A stretch of 64,000 nucleotides of DNA from Stieleria bergensis. GTDB lineage: Bacteria; Planctomycetota; Planctomycetia; Pirellulales; Pirellulaceae. Position 1 is the first letter of the stretch. The number at the start of each line of letters is the position of its first letter. Shown here in pieces: positions 17,801 to 24,678 of the stretch. Where the stretch lies: the NCBI GenBank assembly GCA_007745635.1, contig CP036272.1, positions 1,127,700 through 1,191,699 on the forward strand, given 5' to 3'. Below the pieces are notes generated by a model. The model was given only the letters and a program-made list of their open reading frames with translations, was not told the origin of the DNA and searched no databases. The position numbers were made by a program, and so were the translations under genes.

Positions 17801-18960
17801 TGAGTCAGCGGGCGAGAGCCATTGGCAGCAAAGAAGACTTCATTGCCGGCCACCGTGAATTCGGCTGGACTGGACGAGCCCAGTCCGCCTGTGGTGTCGG
17901 CAATCAATTCAATGCCCTGGTCATTAGCGCGGTAGACATGTCGATTGCCAGCACTGTCCCGAGCGGAGAACAGCAGCGAATTGCCGAAGGCGGTCAATTC
18001 GAGCGGGTCTGAATCGGCCGATCCCGGATTCAAGTCGTCCACCAAGATCGTTCCATTGGCTGTCCCGTCACTTTTGAAAAGCTCAATGCCATGGTCGAGG
18101 TCATACGCCGCGAAAAATAACGTGCCATCGACGTTGGTCAGATAGGACGGGTATGAGCTGACGGTCGATAATTCACCACCATCGGCGGGGTCGATGGTCA
18201 GGTCGACAACCATCATCGTGCCAGCGGCTGTTCCATCCGATTTCCATAGCTCGCGGTTGTAGTCACTGTCTTCATAGGACGTAAAGAACAGGGTTCCATC
18301 GACGTCGGTTAAATCCTCGGGGCGGCCGAAGGCAGTCGCATCCGGATTGATGTCTTCAACCAGGACCGTGCCGTTGCTGGTGCCATCACTCCGCCAAAGT
18401 TCATAGCCGCTGTTCTCTTCGTAGGCCGTGAAGAAAAGTTGATCACCGCTCTTGGTCAACTGATCCATTGAATAGACACCCGCTTCGTTGGCGTCATACA
18501 CCATCATGGTGCCGGATTCTGTCCCGTCACTTTTCCAGAGATTCGTCTCTCCGCCTTCGTCCAAGGCAATGAAAAATAACTTGCCGTCGAGGACTGTTAA
18601 ACCTTCCGGTTGCCCACCGACCGGCCCAGGGACGATGTCTTTGACTTGTGAGGTTCCTGCCGAGGTTCCGTCGGTCTTCCAAAGTTCACCACCAGACAGG
18701 CCATCATTGGCAACAAAGTAGCCCACGTCATCCATTTCAATGTATTGGTTGATGGACGACGATTCGCCAATCAAGTTGATGTCGCTGACAAGATCAATCG
18801 CAAAGGTCAGTAAGTGGCGATCTTCTAACCGTTGCAGGGCGTTGGTTAGTTGTCGACGACTTCGATGCTTTCGCTGGCCAAGACGTTTGTTGCTGGACAC
18901 TCGAGGGCGTTTGGAGTCACTGTTGCGTTTGGATAACTGCGCGTTACGACCGACCTTCAT
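14896..18960 (-). CDS. Giant secreted ELWxxDGT-repeat protein with dockerin-like C-terminus
   Basis: 1354 residues. A very basic N-terminus leads to LEDRHLLT at residues 45-52, the planctomycete extracellular-protein motif that replaces an ordinary signal peptide. Most of the chain is about 50-residue repeats ending in ELWxxDGTxxGT (GELWKTDGTSAGT, RELWKSDGTAAGT and others; about nine close and several decayed copies). These are expected to fold as beta-propeller blades. A segment at about 390-600 interrupts the pattern with a different beta-rich sequence containing a Cys-Cys pair. After residue about 1180 comes a beta-sandwich-like part. The end, from GDGLVDGGDLASFLGGYLN, is an EF-hand/dockerin-like duplication with calcium-binding Asp/Gly spacing. 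It probably acts at the cell surface in adhesion or binding. No catalytic motif was seen. Confidence 0.88.
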   Translation of the reverse strand: MKVGRNAQLSKRNSDSKRPRVSSNKRLGQRKHRSRRQLTNALQRLEDRHLLTFAIDLVSDINLIGESSSINQYIEMDDVGYFVANDGLSGGELWKTDGTSAGTSQVKDIVPGPVGGQPEGLTVLDGKLFFIALDEGGETNLWKSDGTESGTMMVYDANEAGVYSMDQLTKSGDQLFFTAYEENSGYELWRSDGTSNGTVLVEDINPDATAFGRPEDLTDVDGTLFFTSYEDSDYNRELWKSDGTAAGTMMVVDLTIDPADGGELSTVSSYPSYLTNVDGTLFFAAYDLDHGIELFKSDGTANGTILVDDLNPGSADSDPLELTAFGNSLLFSARDSAGNRHVYRANDQGIELIADTTGGLGSSSPAEFTVAGNEVFFAANGSRPLTQVVADQPDLNGDNTTRSGGFAGIFTSVNNAFQGTLSDAAGSSTVSTVAQCCSDDGPGFVDGGTARIGSAGVALTNIEVGDFYIQSIGSGELDQEYWDWTISDDAGLSNIDFSGFISGNQMDNGEVNEGVTFTLYLNEDFNTPVSTWQVPGDSTGDAIDNWYGARDGDNLQLSNSGGSNVTAATVRMTMGVNGANVFPDGGSEAFLINAQLTADLSANTTQRVPLGRELHRTDGSPQGTAIVKDIVPVGSSNPSDLVAVGNNLFFSADDVVGTGRELWFSDGSDVGTTQMVDSLQGVDLYGAPLDGAPELLGEINGELIFTTTNQFQDRELWLSDGTDSSSNPGTRELKNINLFTEDSEVNDLYVVGTDIFFAANDGINGETLFKMDTTTDTVTQVFDASPSSVDQISELNVLDPVTGTALFYSNTTGVNGQIYLLDPTNLATPVTALAAQQPIELDEDGTRFVVYDSWAYFVSSDSTAGIELWRINAAGSAQRLTDMIPGIPSSEPRSLAAFNQRIYFSADTNSSTPEFENIGRELFAYDPEQEIVELAADLRMGTSDGNPAQLTVMGNKLFFTGTDGTNGDELWYLDFNGTKHPLTDIRVGGGSSLPRHLTVIDDILYFSAASSDLNFEPYRTDGTLNGTYRLADIQPGGGGSDPRDFTKFGGDVYFSAGDLTNGRELWRSDGTENDATLVIDLLPGISSSNPVPLADNGHRLIFSAQGQGIGQQELWVTDRSAERTFLIDDLNPIANQGSSPTDMVQVNGVFYFAADNGRTGQELFRMDQVAPAVESIVTGGDHLAPVEETQRSIVDRVSVTFDSQVDLPGAAFELTNVTTNTVVTTLLVDLRVENEKTIAELTFAAGPGVDTRGTSHSLADGNYELRIVGIETSSTISGTLMVADDTFGDQPTDNFFRLFGELGGDGLVDGGDLASFLGGYLNAPGYTDDLDFDGDGDIDGVDYGAFSRRLSTSR

Positions 18961-19158
18961 GGGGCATGCAAATGATTCGAGGTGGGAGGCTGAGGTGCCT
19001 GTGATAAGTCGGCTTGAAGAGCCCGGTTTTCGCGGTGCAATTCATCGCGATGCACTGCAAGGCTCTCAAAGCAGGAGCGAGACGAGGCTTGCAGTATAAC
19101 CGAACGCTGCGGCTGATGAGGGCGGCTGAACCTTTTCAGCAGACTTGCTGCCGGGGTT
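18961..19158. other. Intergenic spacer
   Basis: About 200 bp upstream of the ELWxxDGT gene and downstream of the TIGR03032 gene. Nothing beyond weak inverted repeats is seen. Confidence 0.4.
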
Positions 19159-20316
19159 TCAGTCGCGCTGGCTTTGGGGCGGTCGTCTCGTGACCCCTCT
19201 GCGGGCAGGGCTTTGGTTTAACGCACTGACTTGGTCGTGTCTTGGGATGACCCAGACTGAACTCTGGCCATCTTCTTTTGGGTAAGGGCCGCAAACAACC
19301 GGTCGTTTGCTGTGAGGAACCACTTGCACGTCAAATAATTCTTCAACACCACTGACGAATTCTAAGTACGCGACGCACTGTCCACTTTTCAAGTCGACCA
19401 GGACCACACCGCAGCGCATCTCATCTGGTTTTTCACAAATCGGCACACCACCGAAGACCGATGTCTCTCGTGCACGGCTCATCCCGATGATTGCGAATTG
19501 TCCGGCAAAGGCCAGGCCGCGTCCATAGCCAGGGTATTGGGCAACCGTGGTGACTTGGCCTGACAGGGGATCGATCGTGATCAAGCGTCCTCGCCCACTA
19601 TCGAGCGCATACAATTTGTCCTGATAAAGCCTAGGTGAATGCGGCATGCACAGGTTTTTGGCAATCACTTGTTGTGATTCAACCTCCATGATCACGCCGC
19701 CGTTGGCTTTGTGCTCTTTCCAGCTGCGTGGCTGATTGCCGGTGCCCAGCATCGAGACATACTTGGGGCGACCGTCGAGCATCGCCATGCCGTTTAAATG
19801 GCAGCGGTCTTGTGGTTCCAGATCGGAAATGAAGTCTGGTTTCCACTGTGGCACAAAGGCAAAGTCTTCGTGCAGTGTGCACAAGCAAGAAAACAGTGTA
19901 TTGATCACCCACAGTTCTCCGTCTGTTCCCCAGCTCATTTCATGAATCGAAATGTTGCCAGTGACGAACGATTCACGAGCAAGGAATGCCTTGTCATAGG
20001 TGCCTGCGTGTTCCACATGCTGTGCCATCGGGCCGGCATCGCTTAAAAACCAAATCAAGTTGGGGCCTCCCACTGCGATGCGGTCTGCAGGTTGACCGTC
20101 CGCCATGACCGGACTGGTCACACCCATGGCTTGTTGGAAATTGGAGAACTGCAAATGCAGCTGACCATCGGAGGCAGAAATGCAGGCGAGTTTCCCTGCG
20201 GCATAGGTGGAAACCAATAACGAACAGTGAAGATGTTCCAGAATGGGCACAAATTGCGTGCTATGTCGAAAATCGATCTGCCGCTTTGGGACTGAAGGGG
20301 ATTTTTTTTGTACCAT
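19159..20316 (-). CDS. TIGR03032-family beta-propeller-like protein
   Basis: 385 residues from the ATG at 20316; a GTG at 20331 would add five. The sequence matches TIGR03032: FRHSTQFVPILEHLHCSLLVSTY at the start, then FSNFQQAMGV, IHEMSWGTDGELWVINTLFSCL, and PQDRCHLNGMAMLDGRPKYV with an N-G-M motif. LPH-type repeats (MPHSPRLYQDKLYALDSGRG) follow. The family is described only as conserved, with NHL/propeller-like repeats. A role is not established. No signal peptide is visible. Eight consecutive A residues in codons 3-6 (minus strand) could cause transcriptional slippage. It is divergent from the alpha/beta hydrolase, with about 155 bp between starts. Confidence 0.85.
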   Translation of the reverse strand: MVQKKSPSVPKRQIDFRHSTQFVPILEHLHCSLLVSTYAAGKLACISASDGQLHLQFSNFQQAMGVTSPVMADGQPADRIAVGGPNLIWFLSDAGPMAQHVEHAGTYDKAFLARESFVTGNISIHEMSWGTDGELWVINTLFSCLCTLHEDFAFVPQWKPDFISDLEPQDRCHLNGMAMLDGRPKYVSMLGTGNQPRSWKEHKANGGVIMEVESQQVIAKNLCMPHSPRLYQDKLYALDSGRGRLITIDPLSGQVTTVAQYPGYGRGLAFAGQFAIIGMSRARETSVFGGVPICEKPDEMRCGVVLVDLKSGQCVAYLEFVSGVEELFDVQVVPHSKRPVVCGPYPKEDGQSSVWVIPRHDQVSALNQSPARRGVTRRPPQSQRD

Positions 20317-20471
20317 GAGCGCTATTATCACCGTCGATGGGGCTCTTGAATCTTTGATGCGGTGGAGTGGATTTGATTCACCTTGTTGCGATGTCGTTTA
20401 GCGATTGGGGCAGGGGAACGAATCAGATCACTTCTTTTTTAGATGTCTTGCGAAGCATGATAGGGAAGGGA

Positions 20472-21422
20472 ATGTCCAGCCAGGATAACCGAACATCGGA
20501 GCAAGCGTCCGCTGAAAACGCTTCACCAGCAAAACGTCCAACGATTGTGCAACGCGGCATTCAGTGTTTTAGAGTCTGCGTCATCGTTTATGTGTTGGTC
20601 TTGATTGCGATGGTTGTTTTCGAGAGTCGCTTGGTTTACCCAGGCGCTTATTTTACCCACCGCAACGCCGCTGTCCTTCCGGAGGTCGAAGACTGGGACT
20701 ATCGCAACAAGGATGACTTGAAATTGACCGGACGGAAATTGTTGCGGCCGGATGCGAAGCGGACGGTGTTGTTGTTACACGGCAATGGCATTCAGGCCAA
20801 GTGGATGGACTTAAGAATCTCGCAGCTTGCCAATCTGTTGCAGTGTGATGTTTACTGCGCCGAGTACAGTGGTTTTCAGTACTCCGAGATCACGCCTTGC
20901 GAAGAGAACTTTCTAGCCGATGCTTGCTCGGCCCATCAAGCGGCCTGTCAAGATGCTGGTGTGCAGCGTCAAGACTTGGTTGTGTATGGCACTTCATTGG
21001 GCGGCGCGGCAGTGGCTGAAGTTGCCAGCATCAATCAGTCGAAAACAATCATTCTGGATCGAACTTTTGATGCAGCTGTGGCCGTTGCGGCGCAAAAGTA
21101 CTGGATGATGCCGGTGCGATGGTTGATGCAAAATCGCTTTGAATCCCAACGCCGATTAAGCGAGTTTCAAGGCAAGGTCGTCCAGATTCATGGACCGCCT
21201 GATGCCATCGTTCCCTATCGCAATGGTAAGGCCCTCTTTGATTCCATCCCCAGTGAAGACAAAAACTTTCTGACTGTGGAAGGGCTGGGCCACAATGATT
21301 CGATGCCCAACGAAGTCTTGCGGCAAGTCGAAGCGTTGTTGCCCGAGTCAAACGTGCCCGAGTCAAGCGTGCCCGAGTCAAGCGTGCCCGCGCTAGAGGG
21401 CTCCAGTGCCGCCGGTGAATGA
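20472..21422 (+). CDS. Membrane-anchored alpha/beta hydrolase
   Basis: 316 residues from the ATG at 20472, chosen for the preceding AGGGAAGGGA ribosome binding site; in-frame GTG 20367 and ATG 20391/20457 are alternatives. A single N-terminal helix (VCVIVYVLVLIAMVVFES) anchors it. The hydrolase domain shows VLLLHGNG (oxyanion region), VYGTSLGGAA (nucleophile Ser), IHGPPDAIVP (Asp) and GLGHND (His). The layout matches ABHD/BEM46-type serine hydrolases; the substrate is unknown. The C-terminus carries three 5-residue repeats (PESSV) made by 15 bp DNA duplications, likely a flexible tail. Convergent with the isochorismatase-like gene, 5 bp apart. Confidence 0.82.
   Translation: MSSQDNRTSEQASAENASPAKRPTIVQRGIQCFRVCVIVYVLVLIAMVVFESRLVYPGAYFTHRNAAVLPEVEDWDYRNKDDLKLTGRKLLRPDAKRTVLLLHGNGIQAKWMDLRISQLANLLQCDVYCAEYSGFQYSEITPCEENFLADACSAHQAACQDAGVQRQDLVVYGTSLGGAAVAEVASINQSKTIILDRTFDAAVAVAAQKYWMMPVRWLMQNRFESQRRLSEFQGKVVQIHGPPDAIVPYRNGKALFDSIPSEDKNFLTVEGLGHNDSMPNEVLRQVEALLPESNVPESSVPESSVPALEGSSAAGE
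21341..21385 (+). repeat. 15 bp tandem triplication near a C-terminus
   Basis: GCCCGAGTCAAGCGT, three units at 21341 (one change), 21356 and 21371, in frame, coding PES(N/S)V. Confidence 0.9.
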
Positions 21423-21427
21423 CTCGT

Positions 21428-22000
21428 TCAGCCGTCGGCGAATGACTTGACGAGCTTGCTGATGGCTTTGAATTGGGGATGGCTGGCGCTGCGCAGCCAC
21501 TGAAAGAAAACGGATTCGACGGTGGTGATGATTGCGCCTTGCTGTTGCATCTGAGCCATCGCGGTTTCATGTTCCCAGCCACCTCGGGCGGCAACGGCTT
21601 CGGAGACAATAAACACTTGCTTGCCTTCGGCTAACAAGTCTAAGACCGTTTGCAGCACACAAATGTGAGTTTCAATCCCACAAACCAGGATCTGGTCGCG
21701 GCCTTCATGATGCCACCGGTCCAGTGCTGTTCGGCAGACTGCCGAGGAGAAGTCAAGCTTCTCTTGAGCGCTGGGAAATTGCTGGTCAAGCGGATCGACC
21801 AGTCCGCCAAGGCCCTTGGGATATTGGACCGTCGCTGCGCTGGGAACGTCTAACAGATCGGCGCCTTGCAGCAGCGACTGAGTCCAGGCAACAACGTCCT
21901 GTCCCGATGGAATCACGGGAACAAGTTTCTGTTGCAGGTCGATGATCAAGATGGCTGATCGATGGGGCTGCAGAACGTCCGTTGAGGCATGGTGCGGCAT
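21428..22000 (-). CDS. Isochorismatase-family hydrolase
   Basis: 190 residues from the ATG at 22000; the frame stays open to 22177 but the added residues are low in conservation and contain a DNA duplication. The fold starts at SAILIIDLQQKLVPVI with the catalytic Asp. LGGLVDPLD carries the segment expected to hold the Lys region. ILVCGIETHICVLQTVLDLL contains the catalytic cysteine in the CGIETHICV motif. The family hydrolyses isochorismate, nicotinamide or other amides. The YcaC-like features (short, GIETHICV, VSEAVAARGGWEHETAM) suggest a hydrolase of unknown substrate. Cytoplasmic. Confidence 0.85.
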   Translation of the reverse strand: MPHHASTDVLQPHRSAILIIDLQQKLVPVIPSGQDVVAWTQSLLQGADLLDVPSAATVQYPKGLGGLVDPLDQQFPSAQEKLDFSSAVCRTALDRWHHEGRDQILVCGIETHICVLQTVLDLLAEGKQVFIVSEAVAARGGWEHETAMAQMQQQGAIITTVESVFFQWLRSASHPQFKAISKLVKSFADG

Positions 22001-22027
22001 GAGAGTGACTCGCTGGGCGGCAGAACT

Positions 22028-22053
22028 GGGCGGCAGGATCGGGCGGCAGGATC
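22028..22053. repeat. 13 bp tandem duplication upstream of isochorismatase-like gene
   Basis: GGGCGGCAGGATC occurs twice in a row just before the proposed start at 22000. The period is not a multiple of three, which supports placing the start downstream of it. Confidence 0.85.
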
Positions 22054-22214
22054 GGGCATTCGATTGGGACGACGCGATGAATTGGCCATTCGGTCTCAAG
22101 GCTTTAGCGCGTGATGCATCTTGAGTGGACCAGCCCGTTTTGCTCAGGTGCGACCGATCGGTGAACGTCGATCGCATGGCGCTGCGCGTCCCTTTGCAGC
22201 GGTCAGTGGCTCGG

Positions 22215-22505
22215 TTACTCAGGCTTGCTGGGTTTCTTGCTTTTTGAATCGGACTTGCTGCTGTCCGATTTCTTCTCGCTAGCCGCTTTCTTATCCGCTT
22301 TGGCTGCTTTCTTGTAGCCTTCGCTGCGATAGTCGGTTTGGTAGAACCCGCTTCCTTTGAACATGATCGCGGCGCCGGTCCCGAACAGTCGCTTGAGCTT
22401 CAGCTTCTTGCACTCGGGGCACTTCTTTAGAATAGGATCGCTGATCTTTTGAAAGACTTCCATTTCGTGCCCGCATGCTGAGCACTCGTAGTCATAGGTT
22501 GGCAT
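22215..22505 (-). CDS. FmdB-family zinc ribbon protein
   Basis: 96 residues from the ATG at 22505 (the frame is open further up, but MPTYDYECSACG is the family's conserved start). Two CxxC pairs (CSAC and CPEC) form a zinc ribbon, followed by LKRLFGTGAAIMFKGSGFYQTD, also typical. The last 35 residues are Lys/Ser-rich and disordered. FmdB-type proteins are linked to regulation of formamidase/amidase genes in one case, but the general role is unclear. It is last in the chaperone run, 31 bp after grpE. Confidence 0.88.
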   Translation of the reverse strand: MPTYDYECSACGHEMEVFQKISDPILKKCPECKKLKLKRLFGTGAAIMFKGSGFYQTDYRSEGYKKAAKADKKAASEKKSDSSKSDSKSKKPSKPE

Positions 22506-22536
22506 GAGCGTTGACCTAAAAAAAGGAGCAATGGAA

Positions 22537-23106
22537 TTAGGAAGCAGCACCACTGCTGACAACCACTTGGCTAGGCCGAATCACGCGATCGTGTAGCTTA
22601 AATCCGTTGACGGCAACATGAGAGACTTGGCCGGCGGGGACATCCGGGCTGGGCATCTGCGAGATTGCTTCATGGTGATTGGGGTCAAACTCTTCGCCCA
22701 TCGCCGGGATCTCAGTGACTTGGTACTTGGCCAGCACATCGGTCAACTGTTTGGCAACCATCGCGACTCCATCTCGCAGTCCGCTCACTGAATCACCTTC
22801 GCCGGAGGCTGCTTCGAGCGCGCGGTTCAGATTATCGTGAACTTGCAGCAAGTCGACGATCAGATTTGTGGAAGCAAACTTCAGTTGATCGTCAAAATCA
22901 CGCCGCATGCGTTTGCGAAAGTTTTCGGCTTCCGCCTGGGCTTGCAGCACGCGTTTGTCTGCTTCGGCGGCTTGAGTGCGTAGCCGTTCCATTTCTTCGT
23001 CGCGAGTCTCTGGCGCGTCGTCGCTGCTGGGGTCGACGGCGTCCACGACTTGTTCATCGATGACGACGTCGACTTCGTTTTTGTTGTTGGCTTGTTCGTT
23101 GCTCAT
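22537..23106 (-). CDS. grpE: GrpE, nucleotide exchange factor for DnaK
   Basis: 189 residues. An acidic disordered start is followed by the long coiled-coil helix (residues about 38-85, with ENFRKRMRRDFDDQLKFAST). The beta domain carries ITEIPAMGEEFDPNHHEAI-type and VAVNGFKLHDRVIRPSQVVVS motifs. GrpE dimers release ADP from DnaK. The dnaK gene itself is not in the window, although dnaJ lies 137 bp upstream. Cytoplasmic. No SD motif precedes the ATG. Confidence 0.95.
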   Translation of the reverse strand: MSNEQANNKNEVDVVIDEQVVDAVDPSSDDAPETRDEEMERLRTQAAEADKRVLQAQAEAENFRKRMRRDFDDQLKFASTNLIVDLLQVHDNLNRALEAASGEGDSVSGLRDGVAMVAKQLTDVLAKYQVTEIPAMGEEFDPNHHEAISQMPSPDVPAGQVSHVAVNGFKLHDRVIRPSQVVVSSGAAS

Positions 23107-23242
23107 GGTTCTATCAGCCTGGCGGGATTGGCCCGCTTGACGGTTTGGTCAGCTTGAATGTGTGTGTGCGTGCGGGAGGTTTGGTAATTGGAGCGCTGTT
23201 GTGAATCGACGCGATGTTGTTGCCGAATCAGCGAAGCTCTGA

Positions 23243-24361
23243 TTAACCAAACAGCGTGGTGACTTTTTCGAGGAATGTCTTGCGATGTGGCAGCAGTGAT
23301 TCGCTATCGAGTTCAGCAAGTTTTCGCAGCAGCTCTTCTTGTTCGGCGGACACCTTTTTGGGGACCTCAATGAAGACTTGCACCAATAAGTCGCCGGGGC
23401 CACCTCCGCGCGGGTTAACGACCCCTTTCCCCACCAGGGTGAACACGTCACCGTTTTGGGTTCCTGGGTCGATTCGTAGCGGTTCTGGGCCGTCCAGGGT
23501 GGGGACTTCGATCTCCGCGCCCAAGGCGGCTTGTGTATAACTGATCGGAATTTTCAGGATCAGGCTTTCGCCTTCCCGGCGAAACAGTTCATGCGGTTTA
23601 ACGGTGATAAAGCAGTAGCAATCTCCGGGCGGTCCACCGTCAGGGCTGGCCTCGCCTTCACCTTGCACGCGAACCCGCATTCCATCATCGATCCCCGCTG
23701 GGATTTCGACGGTCAGTTCAGCGCGTTCAGTTTGCAGTCCGCTCCCACGGCAGTCACCGCAGGGCTGGCTGATTTGTTTGCCGGCGCCACCGCAATGTGG
23801 GCAGGCGGTTTGGACTCGTAGAATGCCAGCGGACTGAATGACTTGTCCGCGACCACCACAGGTATTGCAGGTGATCGGTTCGCTGCCTGGAGCAGCGCCA
23901 TCGCCGTCGCAGGTATCACAGGGGACATTCCTGCGATAGGAGACTTCTTTCGCGACCCCTTTAGCGGCCTCGTCCAGCGTGAGCGTGATGTTACAGCGGA
24001 CATCTGCGCCGCGTCGCGTGCGTCGTCGTCCTCCTCCTCGGCTGCGACCACCGAACAGGTCGCCAAACATTCCGCCGCCAAACATCTCGCCAAAGGCTTC
24101 AAAGATGTCTTCAACGTCGTTGAATTGTGCTCCGCCATCCATGCCTGCGTGACCGTACTGGTCATAGCGAGCGCGTTTTTCGGCGTCTCCCAGCACATCA
24201 TAGGCTTCCGACGCTTCTTTGAATCGCTCGACGGCGTCTTCGGCTTTGCTGCTGTCGGGGTGGTACTTGATCGCCAGCTTTCGATAGGCGCGATCAATTT
24301 CAATTTTGGTGCACGTTCGCGTGACGCTAAGTACTTCGTAGTGGTCTCTTTTTTCGCTCAT
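23243..24361 (-). CDS. dnaJ: DnaJ (Hsp40) co-chaperone
   Basis: 372 residues from the ATG at 24361; the frame extends to 24445 but the J domain starts here (KRDHYEVLSVTRTCTKIEID). The HPD motif is in YHPDSS near residue 34. A Gly/Phe region (GEMFGGGMFGDLFGGRSRGGG) is next. All four zinc-finger repeats are present: CDTCDGDG, CNTCGGRG, CPHCGGAG, CGDCRGSG. The C-terminal substrate domains follow. This makes it a full type I DnaJ that activates DnaK and binds unfolded protein. The short acidic C-terminus ends in a Leu/Phe-rich tail. It is separated from groEL1 by a 317 bp spacer full of hairpins. Confidence 0.95.
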   Translation of the reverse strand: MSEKRDHYEVLSVTRTCTKIEIDRAYRKLAIKYHPDSSKAEDAVERFKEASEAYDVLGDAEKRARYDQYGHAGMDGGAQFNDVEDIFEAFGEMFGGGMFGDLFGGRSRGGGRRRTRRGADVRCNITLTLDEAAKGVAKEVSYRRNVPCDTCDGDGAAPGSEPITCNTCGGRGQVIQSAGILRVQTACPHCGGAGKQISQPCGDCRGSGLQTERAELTVEIPAGIDDGMRVRVQGEGEASPDGGPPGDCYCFITVKPHELFRREGESLILKIPISYTQAALGAEIEVPTLDGPEPLRIDPGTQNGDVFTLVGKGVVNPRGGGPGDLLVQVFIEVPKKVSAEQEELLRKLAELDSESLLPHRKTFLEKVTTLFG

Positions 24362-24514
24362 CAGGTAGCCCGAGTCAACCGCGTCGGTGATTCCGAGTGC
24401 TGCGGTTATCCCGCGTGGCACAATATGAAAGTGTGCGTGTCGCAAATGGTATGAAGGAACAAAGCAGGCCGCATGCCTCGTGATGCAGACAGCGGCCTGA
24501 GTGTTCGTTCAGTG

Positions 24515-24530
24515 GCTGACACCTGTCAGC
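24515..24530. promoter_or_regulatory. Perfect palindrome upstream of dnaJ, candidate operator
   Basis: GCTGACA-cc-TGTCAGC, 154 bp before the dnaJ start. It is symmetric and compact enough for a dimeric repressor site. No regulator is identified. Confidence 0.35.
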
Positions 24531-24534
24531 ACTT

Positions 24535-24561
24535 GAAAAATCAAGCGAAGCGAACGCTTGA
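24535..24561 (-). terminator. Intrinsic terminator of groEL1
   Basis: On the minus strand: TCAAGCG-ttcgctt-CGCTTGA followed directly by TTTTTC. Stem 7 bp, loop 7 nt, 118 bp past the groEL1 stop. Confidence 0.75.
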
Positions 24562-24631
24562 TAGAAGTTGGTTACAACGGTGGCAAGCACAGTTCATTGA
24601 ACGCAAGCAAGCCGGTTGTTTGGGTTCACCA

Positions 24632-24658
24632 CGCGTTGATTGCCAGGCAATCAACGCG
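24632..24658. repeat. 27 bp near-perfect palindrome downstream of groEL1
   Basis: CGCGTTGATTGCC and its exact complement separated by one base, 20 bp past the groEL1 stop codon. No T-run follows on the minus strand. Confidence 0.85.
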
Positions 24659-24678
24659 GTGAGATCATGCGAGATTGC

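Larger units (their letters stand above)
24362..24678. promoter_or_regulatory. groEL1-dnaJ spacer with four successive inverted repeats
   Basis: Reading on the minus strand after the groEL1 stop: (1) 13 bp perfect stem with 1 nt loop at 24632-24658; (2) terminator 24535-24561; (3) perfect 7+2+7 palindrome, GCTGACA-cc-TGTCAGC, at 24515-24530; (4) 8 bp stem CAGGCCGC/GCGGCCTG at 24465-24499 followed by CTTTGTTCC. No CIRCE element was recognised. The layout suggests termination after groEL1 and a separate, possibly controlled, dnaJ promoter. Confidence 0.6.
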
